A stretch of 64,000 nt of DNA from an uncultured Alphaproteobacteria bacterium (GTDB lineage Bacteria > Pseudomonadota > Alphaproteobacteria > RF32 > CAG-239). A model generated the notes under the pieces. It saw nothing but the letters and a program-made list of their open reading frames with translations. It made no database searches and was not told the origin of the DNA. Positions 8,186-17,941 of the stretch are shown piece by piece. Position numbers and translations under genes: made by a program. Numbering within the stretch: the first letter of the stretch is position 1; every line of letters begins with the position of its first letter. Location: the NCBI GenBank assembly GCA_910577205.1, contig CAJTMA010000004.1, positions 34,055 through 98,054 of the forward strand, in the 5' to 3' direction.

Positions 8186-9622
8186 TTATGAACCGACCTT
8201 TGCCATCACTCGTTCGATTTCTTTGGAAACGACTGCCTCGACAATCGCCGGCAGATTAGCATCCAGCCAAGACTGTGTCTGCGCGGCAACGGCCTCGCGG
8301 GCATAGCTCTCAAAGTTAACATCCATTTGCTGGGTAACCTGCTTCACAACAGCTTCGCGTACTAATTCGGAAATGCTCGGAGAAGCCGTTTTCACAGCTT
8401 CCTGCGGCGCTTCAGCAACAGGTGTAACAATGGCTTCCGCCGCTTTTTTCTCAGCAAACAGTTTTGCAAAGTTATTAATGATATTCGCCGAAACGTCTGC
8501 CGAATCCTGCGGGGTTTCAGCAATTTCAGTTTGCAACTCTTGTGGTTCAGACGCGGCAATCATCGGCTCAGCCAGAACCTCTTGGTTAATATTTGCCGTT
8601 TCAGCCGGCAATTCAGGTTCTGCTACGGCAACAAATACTTCTTCAGGTTCAGCCTGAAGCGGCTTGGTTTCTTCAACCTGCGCATGAAAATCCAAAATTT
8701 CATTCAGCGTATCATCATCGATGACACTCTCTTCCTGAACCGTTTCTTGTTCTTGCGGCAAAACGTCTTCAGCAACAGTCAGGCTTTCCATCAATTGAGA
8801 TGGATCCATCTCCGGTGCAGCGGTGCTTTCCGGCTCAAAAATCGGATCTGCGTCAACATCAATTTCAGGCAAATCAAAATCCAAAGGCGGAATGGCCGGT
8901 TGAGGTTCTTCTGCCGGGATGACAGCGCTTTCCGGCGTTTCAATTAAACTGCTTAAGCTGGCAATATCATCAAATGACACTTCGGGCTCTTCTTCCGCCA
9001 AGACTTCTGATGCCAAGGGCGCTTGAATTGCCACAGGGGAAACTTCCGGCTCAAAAACGGAAACAGGCTCAGGATTTGCTTCTGGTTCGAAAACGGAAAC
9101 AGACTCAGGATTTAAGCTTTCTTCAATTTCAAACGGAACTTCGGCAGGCATTTCAATATCTGCTGTTGTCCCAGCGGCCAAATTGCTGAAGTTCAGAATG
9201 TCTGATTCAGAAATTTCCGGTTCATCCAGAATATTCAACTCAACAGGTTCTTCCGAGGGGAGTTCATCAATTATCATAGATGCAGATAACTCAAAAACTT
9301 CTTCCTCGGCCTCAGGGAGTTCAATATCTTCAGTCACATCAGGCAAAACCGGAAGTTCGGCAGGCATCATATCTTCAGAAACAATCTCGGGAAGCGTAAT
9401 TTCTTCGGCAACATCAGGCAAGACAGGCAGGTCAACAGACAGAACATCTTCAGGAACAGCCTCAAACGCAACAGGAACTTCTTCCGGAAGTATTTCCTGT
9501 CCGGGCTGCATCGCAGCCGGCTCTGAGGCAGCTTGCTGCGCCGCATTATCTTCTGTCAGAATATTGCGGATAGAAGATAAAATATCGTCCATCGACAGGT
9601 CTTCGTTTGGTTCATCTGCCAT
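8186..9622 (-). CDS. popZ: PopZ/DUF2497-type polar organising protein
   Basis: A 478-residue, very acidic, Pro/Glu-rich protein with the family's two conserved ends. The N-terminal helix (LSMDDILSSIRNILTED, residues 9-25) and the C-terminal helices (SISELVREAVVKQVTQQM, then SWLDANLPAIVEAVVSKEIERVM) match the DUF2497/PopZ pattern. The disordered middle, of about 350 residues, is longer than in Caulobacter PopZ (177 aa) and contains tandem degenerate units (SVFEPEANPEP; DVTEDIELPE). In Caulobacter, PopZ forms a polar matrix that tethers ParB and signalling proteins; that role here is inferred. Its position between tolC and valS is lineage-typical. Confidence 0.88.
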   Translation of the reverse strand: MADEPNEDLSMDDILSSIRNILTEDNAAQQAASEPAAMQPGQEILPEEVPVAFEAVPEDVLSVDLPVLPDVAEEITLPEIVSEDMMPAELPVLPDVTEDIELPEAEEEVFELSASMIIDELPSEEPVELNILDEPEISESDILNFSNLAAGTTADIEMPAEVPFEIEESLNPESVSVFEPEANPEPVSVFEPEVSPVAIQAPLASEVLAEEEPEVSFDDIASLSSLIETPESAVIPAEEPQPAIPPLDFDLPEIDVDADPIFEPESTAAPEMDPSQLMESLTVAEDVLPQEQETVQEESVIDDDTLNEILDFHAQVEETKPLQAEPEEVFVAVAEPELPAETANINQEVLAEPMIAASEPQELQTEIAETPQDSADVSANIINNFAKLFAEKKAAEAIVTPVAEAPQEAVKTASPSISELVREAVVKQVTQQMDVNFESYAREAVAAQTQSWLDANLPAIVEAVVSKEIERVMAKVGS

Positions 9623-9645
9623 CTTTTACCACCAATGTTATTTAA

Positions 9646-11001
9646 TTATTCATCTACCGATACGGATAACCATTTACCACGCGTTTCTTTATAATATTTT
9701 TTAGGATTATAGATGTCAACGTTTAGTTTCAAGTCTTCGGCCGTTAATTTGCCCATTGCCATCAGGACATTCATTCCCGAAACATAGTAATCCCGGCGCG
9801 CCTTAACCTCTTCAACATTGGAGTTAAGCAATTCCTGATATGCATCAAGCACATCAAGAATCGTCCGGTTGCCGAGAGCTTCTTCTTTTTGCACACCGTC
9901 GAGGGCAATTTCATTAGCCTTGACCTGATCTTTGATTGACTTAATCTTGGCGCGGTTTGCGGTCATATATTCCCAAGCGCTGGTGACATCGGCAACAGCC
10001 AGGCGTTCTGCTTCCAGAACCTGTTCCTGAGCCTGCCATTTCAGGTATTTGCTTTGGCGGATTTTGGCTCGGTCTGCCCCGGCATCATACAGTGGCACAG
10101 TCATGTTAATGCCAACCTCGGCACTGTCAACATCGGGATTTCTGTCATACATATCCGCACGGGTTTTCGCATTAGACAGGCTGCCGTCCAAGCTCACCTG
10201 CGGCAGCAAGTTTCCGGTATTTGCGGCAACATCATATGTTCTGGAATTTAATAAATCTTTCGCATAGCGGACACCATAGTTGTTTACTTTAGCATACTCC
10301 AAAGCTTCCTGAAATGTCTTCGGCAAAAAAGGTCCGATTTGCGGATTGCTTAATTTATCAGGCGCCATGCCGATTAATTTGGCATAGGTTGACTTTGAAG
10401 CCTCTAAATCGCCCTCTGCCGCAATACGATCCGAGCGGGCACGGGAATGACGGGCGCGCGCCTGCGACACGTCTGTCCGGGTGACTTCACCGACATTAAA
10501 ACGTTCAATCGTTTCGTCCAGGCGTTTTTTTAATAACTTTTCGTTATTTTTTTGCAGATTGACAATGGCTGAATTTTGCAACACGTCCAAATAAGCAATA
10601 GAAGCGTTAAGGAAGACAGACTGCTCAACATTATACAAATTATTTTGCTGCGCACGCACGGTACTGTCGGCCGACTTCACGCTGTTGACCGTCGTAAAAC
10701 CGTTAAACAACGGCTGGCTGAGTTTTGCGGCAATAATTGTTTTGTCGTTATCTTGATTTTTCGGCGCAATATTGCTGTCAACCGAAGAATCCGTGTAGCT
10801 GCCCTGCAAAGCCATGGTCGGGCGAAAACCTGATTTGGCAATTGCTACATTTTCATCCACCGAACGCAAATAAGCCCGCTGAGCCAGCAGGGTCGGATTG
10901 GTTTCATAGGCACTGCTCAACGCCTCAAAAATCGTCTGAGCGCCGGCTGATGTCGAAATTGCCGTCGCAATAAGAAGCGTTGACCAAAAAGTCTTTTTCA
11001 T
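9646..11001 (-). CDS. tolC: TolC-family outer membrane efflux/secretion channel
   Basis: 451 residues with a signal peptide (residues 1-21, ending in AGA). Two repeated helical-hairpin regions are typical of outer membrane efflux proteins: ALSSAYETNPTLLAQRAYLR near the start, ERFNVGEVTRTDVSQARA in the first half, and the equivalent KEEALGNRTILDVLDAYQEL in the second. It forms the trimeric outer membrane duct for RND/ABC efflux or type I secretion. The inner membrane partners are not in this window. It lies upstream of popZ with a 23-base gap, so probably the same transcript, and is divergent from glgP. Confidence 0.95.
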   Translation of the reverse strand: MKKTFWSTLLIATAISTSAGAQTIFEALSSAYETNPTLLAQRAYLRSVDENVAIAKSGFRPTMALQGSYTDSSVDSNIAPKNQDNDKTIIAAKLSQPLFNGFTTVNSVKSADSTVRAQQNNLYNVEQSVFLNASIAYLDVLQNSAIVNLQKNNEKLLKKRLDETIERFNVGEVTRTDVSQARARHSRARSDRIAAEGDLEASKSTYAKLIGMAPDKLSNPQIGPFLPKTFQEALEYAKVNNYGVRYAKDLLNSRTYDVAANTGNLLPQVSLDGSLSNAKTRADMYDRNPDVDSAEVGINMTVPLYDAGADRAKIRQSKYLKWQAQEQVLEAERLAVADVTSAWEYMTANRAKIKSIKDQVKANEIALDGVQKEEALGNRTILDVLDAYQELLNSNVEEVKARRDYYVSGMNVLMAMGKLTAEDLKLNVDIYNPKKYYKETRGKWLSVSVDE

Positions 11002-11169
11002 TTTTCACCCCTGTAAGATATTCTCGTGAAAACCATTAGTTAATTGGAAGTTATTGTGCAACTTTATTTCTTAAAAAAGTCATAACCTCTATATTTATTT
11101 CAAAAATTACATATATATTAACCATATTTCAAACAATTTATCATATGAGTTGGGATAAATTAGTATGTC

Positions 11170-13665
11170 ATGTTTAACAGAGGGGATAAAAACTTGAGCA
11201 AAAAAGATTCCGCCATTATTAATGAAATCGATAAAGCCCGCTTAAAGCTGTCAATCGAACACTATATTAAATATTTCATCGGCAAACGCACTCGTGAAAT
11301 TAATAAAGACGAAGCTTTGGAGGCTGTCGCCCTCGCCGTTCGCGAATTTGCGATGGACAAGATGTATGAAACCATTGCGCGCTATAATAAAGTTAACACC
11401 AAACGGGTTTATTATCTGTCTATTGAATACCTCATTGGCCGCTCATTGGAAAACAACCTGCACAATCTGGGTTTGTTTAACATTCTTAAAAACATTAAAA
11501 TTGACGGTCTGCCGGAAGATATTTCCCTGACAGAAATTTTTGATGCAGAATATGACCCGGCGCTGGGTAATGGCGGCTTGGGACGTTTGGCTGCCTGCTA
11601 TCTGGACTCAATGGCTTCTCTCGGCATTCCCGGTTTCGGATATGGCATCAACTACCAGTTCGGCTTATTCAAACAAAAATTTGAAAACGGTTATCAGGTT
11701 GAACAAGCAGATACCTGGCTGGGTGAAGACTCTCCTTGGCAGTTTGTCAGACTTGACCGCAAAGTTGCCATTCCAATGTATGGCGAAGTGGAAACCTTAA
11801 AAAATGCCAGCGGACAAGACAGTTACATTTGGATGAACACCAAAACGATGTATGGTGTCCCGTTTGATTTTCCGATTGTCGGCTATGACGGCAAATCAGT
11901 CAATTATCTGCGCTTATTCTCCGCTAAAACCGATGATGAACTTGATATTAATATCTTTAACGAAGGCGGTTATATTGAAGCCGTTCGCGATAAGATTGAA
12001 ACAGAAACAGTTTCCAAGGTTTTATATCCGTCTGACGCTGTGGAATCCGGAAAAGAACTGCGCCTCAAACAACAGTACTTCTTTGTTTCCTGCGCTATTC
12101 AGGATATTATCCGCCGCTTTATGGAAAAGAGCAACGATTTCAGCGAGATGCCGGAACAAGTTTGCATTCAGCTGAATGATACCCACCCCTCGCTGGCCAT
12201 CCCTGAAATGATGCGCCTGCTGATGGATGTTCACGGGCAGGAATGGGATCAGGCTTGGGATATCACAACTAAGATTTTTGCTTATACCAACCACACCTTA
12301 TTGCCCGAAGCCTTAGAAACATGGCCGTCCAGAATTTTGGGCAAACTGCTGCCGCGGCATTTGCAGATTATTTATGAAATCAACCGCCGCTTTATTAATT
12401 TTGCCAAAGGCAAATTCGGTGATGACGCGGCTAAGCTGTCGAAAGTATCTATCGTTTCAGGCGAAGGCGACAATCAAATTATCCGTATGGCAAACCTGTC
12501 TATTGTCGGCTCTTTCTCAGTCAACGGCGTTGCCAAGCTGCACTCCGAACTGCTGAAGAAATCTTTAGTTCCCGAATTTTATGAGCTGTGGCCGGAAAAA
12601 TTCCTCAACGTCACTAACGGAATTACGCCGCGCCGCTGGCTGCTTCATGCCAACACAGCATTGTCTGATTTGATTACATCCAAAATCGGCGAAGATTGGA
12701 TTACCAATCTGGATTTGCTTGAAGGCGTTGAGAAATTTGCCGATGATAAAACTTTTGTGAAGAAATTCATTGACGTCAAATACAGTAATAAAGTCCGGTT
12801 GGCTCAAAAAATCTTTGAAACCAACGGCGTTATTGTTGATCCGAACAGTATGTTTATCGTTCATGCGAAACGTATCCACGAATACAAACGTCAGCTGATG
12901 ACTATTCTCCATGTTATCGGCGAATATCTGGCAATCATTAAAGACGGCGTTAAACCTGCCGCACCGCGCACTTATATTTTTGCGGGAAAAGCAGCTCCGT
13001 CATATAACTTTGCCAAATTGATTATTAAATTAATCAACAATGTTGCCAGTGTTGTTAATGCAGATCCGCGCACAAACGGATTGCTGAAAGTTGTCTTTAT
13101 GCCGGACTATAAAGTTTCTTTGGCTGAAATGCTTATTCCGGCTGCCAATGTCAGCGTTCAGTCTTCTACGGCGGGATTTGAGGCATCCGGTACAGGCAAT
13201 ATGAAATTCGCCTTAAACGGCGCGTTAACTGTAGGCACTTATGACGGTGCAAACATCGAAATCCGCGAAGCTGTCGGAGCAGATAACTTCTATCTGTTTG
13301 GCTTGCGCGAAGAACAGATTAATGAAATGCGCCGCTCCAACAGCTATAACCCGCGCAAATATTATGAAGATTCTGACTATATCAAGCGAATCCTCAACGC
13401 GGTCAACTCAAATATGTTCTGCGAAAAAGATTATGTTTTGTTATTCAAAGTTATTTTCGAAGAACTGCTTAATCGCGATTACTTCTTTGTTCTGGCTGAC
13501 TTGGAAGCCTTTACAAAAGCTATTCATGACGCAGAAAAAGACTATCTGGATAAAGATAAGTGGGCGAAAAAAGCAATTGTTAATGTTGCTAAAATCGGCT
13601 ACTTCTCCAGCGATCGTGCCGTTTTGGAATATGCCGACCGTATCTGGAATGTCAAACCGGTCTAA
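11170..13665 (+). CDS. glgP: Glycogen/maltodextrin phosphorylase
   Basis: PLP-dependent GT35 phosphorylase releasing glucose-1-phosphate from glycogen. 831 residues is close to the usual 800-830. It contains GNGGLGRLAACYLDSMA with the substrate loop, VQLNDTHPS as IQLNDTHPSLAIPEMMR, NGITPRRWL, KRIHEYKRQL and the PLP-lysine signature EASGTGNMKFALNGALTVGT. The ATG at 11170 has no good ribosome site. The in-frame TTG at 11194 follows AGAGGGG with 8-base spacing and may be the true start (823 aa). No other glycogen gene is nearby; it is monocistronic between tolC (divergent) and a strong terminator. Confidence 0.97.
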   Translation: MFNRGDKNLSKKDSAIINEIDKARLKLSIEHYIKYFIGKRTREINKDEALEAVALAVREFAMDKMYETIARYNKVNTKRVYYLSIEYLIGRSLENNLHNLGLFNILKNIKIDGLPEDISLTEIFDAEYDPALGNGGLGRLAACYLDSMASLGIPGFGYGINYQFGLFKQKFENGYQVEQADTWLGEDSPWQFVRLDRKVAIPMYGEVETLKNASGQDSYIWMNTKTMYGVPFDFPIVGYDGKSVNYLRLFSAKTDDELDINIFNEGGYIEAVRDKIETETVSKVLYPSDAVESGKELRLKQQYFFVSCAIQDIIRRFMEKSNDFSEMPEQVCIQLNDTHPSLAIPEMMRLLMDVHGQEWDQAWDITTKIFAYTNHTLLPEALETWPSRILGKLLPRHLQIIYEINRRFINFAKGKFGDDAAKLSKVSIVSGEGDNQIIRMANLSIVGSFSVNGVAKLHSELLKKSLVPEFYELWPEKFLNVTNGITPRRWLLHANTALSDLITSKIGEDWITNLDLLEGVEKFADDKTFVKKFIDVKYSNKVRLAQKIFETNGVIVDPNSMFIVHAKRIHEYKRQLMTILHVIGEYLAIIKDGVKPAAPRTYIFAGKAAPSYNFAKLIIKLINNVASVVNADPRTNGLLKVVFMPDYKVSLAEMLIPAANVSVQSSTAGFEASGTGNMKFALNGALTVGTYDGANIEIREAVGADNFYLFGLREEQINEMRRSNSYNPRKYYEDSDYIKRILNAVNSNMFCEKDYVLLFKVIFEELLNRDYFFVLADLEAFTKAIHDAEKDYLDKDKWAKKAIVNVAKIGYFSSDRAVLEYADRIWNVKPV

Positions 13666-13683
13666 GATATAAAGACAAAAAAC

Positions 13684-13734
13684 AAGCCATTTGAACCACG
13701 CTGAAGTTTTGCACCGTTCAAATGGCTTTTTTTT
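13684..13734 (+). terminator. glgP terminator
   Basis: The 13-bp stem AAGCCATTTGAAC/GTTCAAATGGCTT with a 19-base loop is followed by a run of T to 13734. Confidence 0.9.
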
Positions 13735-13750
13735 ATTATCCGCCTCTGTA

Positions 13751-14566
13751 TTAAAAAGCAACGACCGGGCGGACGTAACGCTTGTTTACGGTCTTATGAT
13801 GCCAAAGCCTCTTGCCTTGGTTCATGTAGAATATCCACACATTATCACTATTATATTCAGTTGAAGACCAATAATTGGTTTCTTGCAGCGCCTTGGCATT
13901 ATAACTCTTCAAAAGTGTTAATGTGGCATCGATTTTTGTTTTGTGTAAATAGACATTCTGCAAATCTCTTATACTGGGCAAAAACCACTTACTCTTTAAG
14001 CAAAAGTCTTTTGCGCAGCCTGCCGCCTGATAGTTGTTTGTGGCACTAGCCGCGTAAATTGTGCCATTACAGGTGCTAGCCAAAATCATATAGGTATTCA
14101 TACGACCATCTGCACCGCAGGAAATGGATGTTAAGTTTGTCCCTGTAGAGATTTGTGAATCACTGCAATTTTGCAATCCCGGCGTATCACATACACCACT
14201 TGACCAATACATATACCCGCTTCCCGCTGTTCCGTCTTCTCTCACATCCGTCAGCGCCAGAGCCAAACGGTTGGTGACATCAAAGACAACGCCTATCGGG
14301 GTTTTACCGGATATAATATTGTTGCTGACTGTGCCATCACCGTAAAGGATAGAACCGACTTCTATTTTTTCGACGACTTCTTCTTTCTGCTTACAGGCAG
14401 CTTTAGATAAATCCCAGGGGCATTTGAGGGCTGCACCGGAACATTTTGAGGCATCCATAGTAAATCCCAATTCCGCACAACTCGGCGGCTGCACACAAGC
14501 GGCTTGAGCCATTGAAGAATAAGACACCGCACAACAAAAGACAGAAACGAACAGGGACATTTTCAT
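13751..14566 (-). CDS. Secreted Lcl/DUF1566-like protein
   Basis: 271 residues, exported: a signal peptide of about 22 residues ends in AQA. A short Cys-rich segment follows (CVQPPSCAELGF, KCSGAALKCP), then an Lcl/DUF1566-like domain with GKTPIGVVFDVTNRLALALTD, AATNNYQAAGCAKDFCLKSKWFLPS, and a C-terminus of YWSSTEYNSDNVWIFYMNQG ending VRPVVAF. It is a shorter relative of the protein at 2410-3891, sharing the C-terminal module and the promoter/leader. GAGG lies 7 bases before the ATG. Function unknown; surface or periplasmic location inferred. Confidence 0.85.
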   Translation of the reverse strand: MKMSLFVSVFCCAVSYSSMAQAACVQPPSCAELGFTMDASKCSGAALKCPWDLSKAACKQKEEVVEKIEVGSILYGDGTVSNNIISGKTPIGVVFDVTNRLALALTDVREDGTAGSGYMYWSSGVCDTPGLQNCSDSQISTGTNLTSISCGADGRMNTYMILASTCNGTIYAASATNNYQAAGCAKDFCLKSKWFLPSIRDLQNVYLHKTKIDATLTLLKSYNAKALQETNYWSSTEYNSDNVWIFYMNQGKRLWHHKTVNKRYVRPVVAF

Positions 14567-14606
14567 GGTACACCTCGTAGATATTACTAAATCAAAACCT
14601 GAATTC

Positions 14607-14635
14607 AGAATATCACACCGTCGGGTATTTGTAAA
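14607..14635 (-). promoter_or_regulatory. Sigma-70 promoter with extended -10, same type as 2341-2369
   Basis: Minus strand TTTACA (14630-14635), a 17-base spacer and TATTCT (14607-14612) preceded by TGA. The leader down to the ATG is alignable without gaps to that of the gene at 2410, including ATTCAGG, TTTGATT and GAGGTGTA. Confidence 0.78.
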
Positions 14636-14775
14636 GGTATTATGAGCGTGGGGTTTATTTTTGGCTAATGGAGATAGATAGTTTAGGTAATGTTTTTATT
14701 TTGGAATATCCGGGGTACAGCTCATCTCTCACCGACGGCTTAAGATGGACTGCGGGAGCGGTGCTGCTATATCAG

Positions 14776-15579
14776 TTATTTCTTAACAAAAGTCAGGAGA
14801 ATATATTTAGCAAGTGCTGACGGCTGGTTAATGACAATCCGAAATGCCATACGGCCATCAGGTTCAAGCGAAGCTATCGGCGCTTTATCATTAACCGATT
14901 GCAACAGGTTCGTATCCTTATCCATTACTTCCACATGAATTAACGGCACATCTACTGCATAAGGATTAGTATTAACAATATATCCTTTTACTTCCATTTT
15001 GCGGACATAGTCTTCGGTATATTCGTTGCGGATAATATTCTGAAACTCCAGCCCTTCTCCGACAATCCGCGACTCAACGCCCAAAGCGCTATAGATTTTT
15101 TCAGCTGCCGGAAAAGCGCGAACCAATTCGAATCGCACAGCAAAAAGAACCAATGACACGGCAAAGGCCAAAAATAACAAATAGTATTTTAATGTTCCGG
15201 GATGATCGAGCCCCAGCAAGTGTTTAGACTTCCCCCACATCCGGCGAGCCGGGGCTTGCGTCTGTTCCTGTTTAAACAACTCTTCTGTCTGGGTAGAAAG
15301 GCGGGCAAAAATATCAGTCATTGCCGCGGTTTCAGGAGCAGGCGTTTCTGTCGCCTGTTCTGTTTCCTGAGTTTCCGCTTCTGCCGGTTCAGGCAATGCA
15401 GTGTTTTCCTGCTCAGCGTCAGCCTGAGGTTTGGCTTGCGGCGCGGGGCTTATTAATTCATCCTTAGTGCAGCGCCAGACTTCTCCACATTTGGCACAAC
15501 GCATTTTCATCCCTTTTTCAGGAATCAAATTCGGCTCAATCTCATAGCCTACATGGCATTTAGGACAATATAAAAGCAT
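14776..15579 (-). CDS. Zinc-ribbon (MJ0042) / DUF3426 single-pass membrane protein
   Basis: 267 residues from ATG 15579, chosen because AGAGG lies 7 bases upstream and the protein then begins directly with the zinc ribbon MLLYCPKC, whose second pair is MRCAKCGEVWRC. A Pro/Glu/Ala-rich linker follows (residues of about 45-115), then one membrane segment (YYLLFLAFAVSLVLFAVRF, about 130-150) and a periplasmic DUF3426 domain (VKGYIVNTNPYAVDVPLIHVEV). The family commonly sits beside ftsE in alphaproteobacteria, divergent as here. Cellular role is not established; a link to the envelope or division is inferred from its neighbours. Confidence 0.88.
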   Translation of the reverse strand: MLLYCPKCHVGYEIEPNLIPEKGMKMRCAKCGEVWRCTKDELISPAPQAKPQADAEQENTALPEPAEAETQETEQATETPAPETAAMTDIFARLSTQTEELFKQEQTQAPARRMWGKSKHLLGLDHPGTLKYYLLFLAFAVSLVLFAVRFELVRAFPAAEKIYSALGVESRIVGEGLEFQNIIRNEYTEDYVRKMEVKGYIVNTNPYAVDVPLIHVEVMDKDTNLLQSVNDKAPIASLEPDGRMAFRIVINQPSALAKYILLTFVKK

Positions 15580-15696
15580 TCTTAAACCTCTGAAAATCAC
15601 TATAGGCATAAAAACTATATAATCAAAGTAAAAAAAACGTTTTATTAAATATAATATTGCTGTATCTTAGGTGCAAAATCTGATGAGGAGTGCAAA

Positions 15697-16422
15697 TTGT
15701 TGAAGACCACTAGTTATCCTGATGCTGTTATTGAAATGCAAAATGTCGGTATTCGCTACGGGCAAGGCGCAGAAGTGTTGAGCGATATTAAATTGTCCCT
15801 CAAGCGCGGATCGTTTCATTTTCTGACCGGAAAAAGCGGCGCAGGAAAAACATCTTTATTAAGCATGATGTATTTGGCGCAAAAACCCAGCCGCGGCATT
15901 GTCAGTGTCTTTGGCAAAAACGTCAATTTCACAAACCGGGATTCCTTAGCCATGCTGCGGCGGAAAATCGGCGTGGTTTTTCAAGACTTTCGTCTGCTTG
16001 AACATTTGTCTGCTTTTGATAACGTGGCTTTGCCGCTCCGGGTCTGCGGAATGGAAGAAAAAGAAGTAAAAAAACGCGTAACCGAACTTTTGCAATGGGT
16101 CGAACTTGACAAGCATATCAAAAAACCGACCTCTACCTTATCCGGCGGCGAGAAGCAGCGCGTTGCCATTGCGCGAGCCGTTATCAACCGCCCCGAATTA
16201 TTGCTGGCTGACGAACCAACCGGTAACGTCGATAACGATATTGCCAATAAGCTGATGAAACTGTTTGTGGAGCTAAACAAACTTGGGACAACGGTCGTTA
16301 TTGCCACCCACAGCGAAAAACTGATTACGGATTTTGCTTTTCCGTGCCTGCACCTCCAAAATAAAAGTCTGCGCATCTACAACCCATGCGATATTATTCC
16401 CGCAGGAGGCCGCCATGCCTAA
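15697..16422 (+). CDS. ftsE: Cell division ATP-binding protein FtsE
   Basis: ABC ATPase that with FtsX controls septal peptidoglycan hydrolases. 241 residues. Walker A GKSGAGKTS (45-53), Q-loop VVFQDFRLL, signature LSGGEKQR, Walker B ELLLADEPTGNVD and the H-loop ATHSE are all present. It starts with TTG at 15697, supported by GAGGAG six bases upstream. Its 3' end overlaps ftsX by 8 bases. Confidence 0.96.
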   Translation: MLKTTSYPDAVIEMQNVGIRYGQGAEVLSDIKLSLKRGSFHFLTGKSGAGKTSLLSMMYLAQKPSRGIVSVFGKNVNFTNRDSLAMLRRKIGVVFQDFRLLEHLSAFDNVALPLRVCGMEEKEVKKRVTELLQWVELDKHIKKPTSTLSGGEKQRVAIARAVINRPELLLADEPTGNVDNDIANKLMKLFVELNKLGTTVVIATHSEKLITDFAFPCLHLQNKSLRIYNPCDIIPAGGRHA

Positions 16423-17332
16423 TCAAAACGCTATGATTGCCCGAAAAAAAGAGCTTCCCTTGCAAGATGACAGCTCTAATTTGTTTTTGCAGGTGATGAT
16501 TTGTATTGCCGTTTTTCTGTTCGGCGTTACGCTGGCCGGCGTGCTTTCCATTAACTCAATGCTGGCAACTTGGAACGAGAGTATTCTCGGTTCGCTGACA
16601 GTTCAGGTTATGCCGATTAACGATATTAACGCAGAACAAGCCAAAGCCCAAACTTTGGCGCAGCAGGAAAAAGCCGTTGAGCTGCTGCAAAGCAAGCCGG
16701 AAGTTGACAAAGTAACGCCGCTGAATAACGAGCAGCTGCAAAAACTTATACAACCGTGGCTGGGCGACGGCGTTGAGATTAACGAACTGCCTATCCCCCG
16801 TTTGATTGATGTCAGGTTAAAACCCGGAGCAGAAGTTGACTTCATCCGCTGGGCCGAAGAACTGGCCGAAGCAGCACCGCAAGCTTCTTTGGATAATCAT
16901 AAACTGTGGCTGAATAAGCTGATTAAATTTGCAGACGGGCTGAAAGTCTTAGCTTTGGCTGTTTTGGCACTGGTTATTGTTATTACCTCCGGGGCTATTT
17001 TTTATTGCACGCAGACCAGTCTTGGTTTGCACAAGCATATCATCGAAATTTTGCACCTGATGGGCGCGAAAGATACCTATGTGGCGCAGCAATATGCTAA
17101 GCGTACGGCGTGGCTCGGCTTTCTGGGCGGCATTTACGGTTTGTTCCTGGCAATCCCGACTATTTTTGTGATAGCCAACTTGGCCCGGCAGATTGAAGGC
17201 GGTATCATCAGCGAAGCCAGGCTGACTCTTTCCGATTGGTCTGCGATATTAAGTCTGCCCCTGTTTTCAATGCTGATTGCCATGATGACGGCATATTATA
17301 CGGTTAAGAAAACTTTAGAGAAATTTATGTAG
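16415..17332 (+). CDS. ftsX: Cell division protein FtsX
   Basis: Membrane partner of FtsE, 305 residues from ATG 16415, with GGAGG located inside the end of ftsE. The layout is family-typical: a cytoplasmic N-tail, the first membrane segment at about 25-47, a periplasmic loop of about 120 residues, then three C-terminal membrane segments (LAVLALVIVITSGAIFYC; LGGIYGLFLAIPTIFVIANL; LPLFSMLIAMMTAYYTV). It ends 9 bases before the DUF218 gene. Confidence 0.93.
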   Translation: MPNQNAMIARKKELPLQDDSSNLFLQVMICIAVFLFGVTLAGVLSINSMLATWNESILGSLTVQVMPINDINAEQAKAQTLAQQEKAVELLQSKPEVDKVTPLNNEQLQKLIQPWLGDGVEINELPIPRLIDVRLKPGAEVDFIRWAEELAEAAPQASLDNHKLWLNKLIKFADGLKVLALAVLALVIVITSGAIFYCTQTSLGLHKHIIEILHLMGAKDTYVAQQYAKRTAWLGFLGGIYGLFLAIPTIFVIANLARQIEGGIISEARLTLSDWSAILSLPLFSMLIAMMTAYYTVKKTLEKFM

Positions 17333-17341
17333 ACTGCAGAC

Positions 17342-17923
17342 ATGACAAAACAAAGACTGTTTATTTTTGCATTAATTTTTACCGGCATTGCTTGGCTGGC
17401 GGGGTTTGTCCTGTTTCACCACAGGATAAATCATTTTGCGCCGGATGACGGGCAACCGGCCGACGCTATCGTTGTTTTGACCGGCGGCAAAAATCGAATC
17501 GCCGAAGCGGTGAAACTGCTTAATAACGGCTTGGGCGAAAAGCTGTTTATATCCGGCGTTTCTAAAGGAATTTCACTTAACGATTTAAGCCAGAGGACAG
17601 ATATCACTATACGCACACAGCGAGAAATCACCCTAGATGACCGCTCGACCAATACGATTGAAAATGCTATTGAAGCCGCGGAGTGGATTGAAAAAAATAA
17701 TATTTCCTCCATCCGGCTGGTAACATCAAATTACCATCTGCTGCGCAGTGAACAGGAATTCAGAGCCAGAGCCCCCGGGCTTAAGATTATTTTACATCCG
17801 GTTTATTCTGAAAATGTTTCGACCCGCTGGTGGCGAAACTTAGGCAGTTTTACTTTGGTTGCATCTGAATATAATAAATTTTTGATTGTCTGGCTGCGCA
17901 GTCGGACAGAACTTCTTTTTTAA
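17342..17923 (+). CDS. YdcF/SanA-like DUF218 membrane-anchored protein
   Basis: 193 residues with an N-terminal membrane anchor (LFIFALIFTGIAWLAGFVLF) and a DUF218 domain: ADAIVVLTGGKNRIAEAVKLL, LFISGVSKG, NTIENAIEAAEWI and LVTSNYHLLRSEQEF. Family members (ElyC, SanA, YdcF) affect envelope integrity; the biochemical activity is unclear. Its place between ftsX and plsC is a recurring alphaproteobacterial arrangement. Confidence 0.88.
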   Translation: MTKQRLFIFALIFTGIAWLAGFVLFHHRINHFAPDDGQPADAIVVLTGGKNRIAEAVKLLNNGLGEKLFISGVSKGISLNDLSQRTDITIRTQREITLDDRSTNTIENAIEAAEWIEKNNISSIRLVTSNYHLLRSEQEFRARAPGLKIILHPVYSENVSTRWWRNLGSFTLVASEYNKFLIVWLRSRTELLF

Positions 17924-17941
17924 GCTGAAACGAGGATTGGT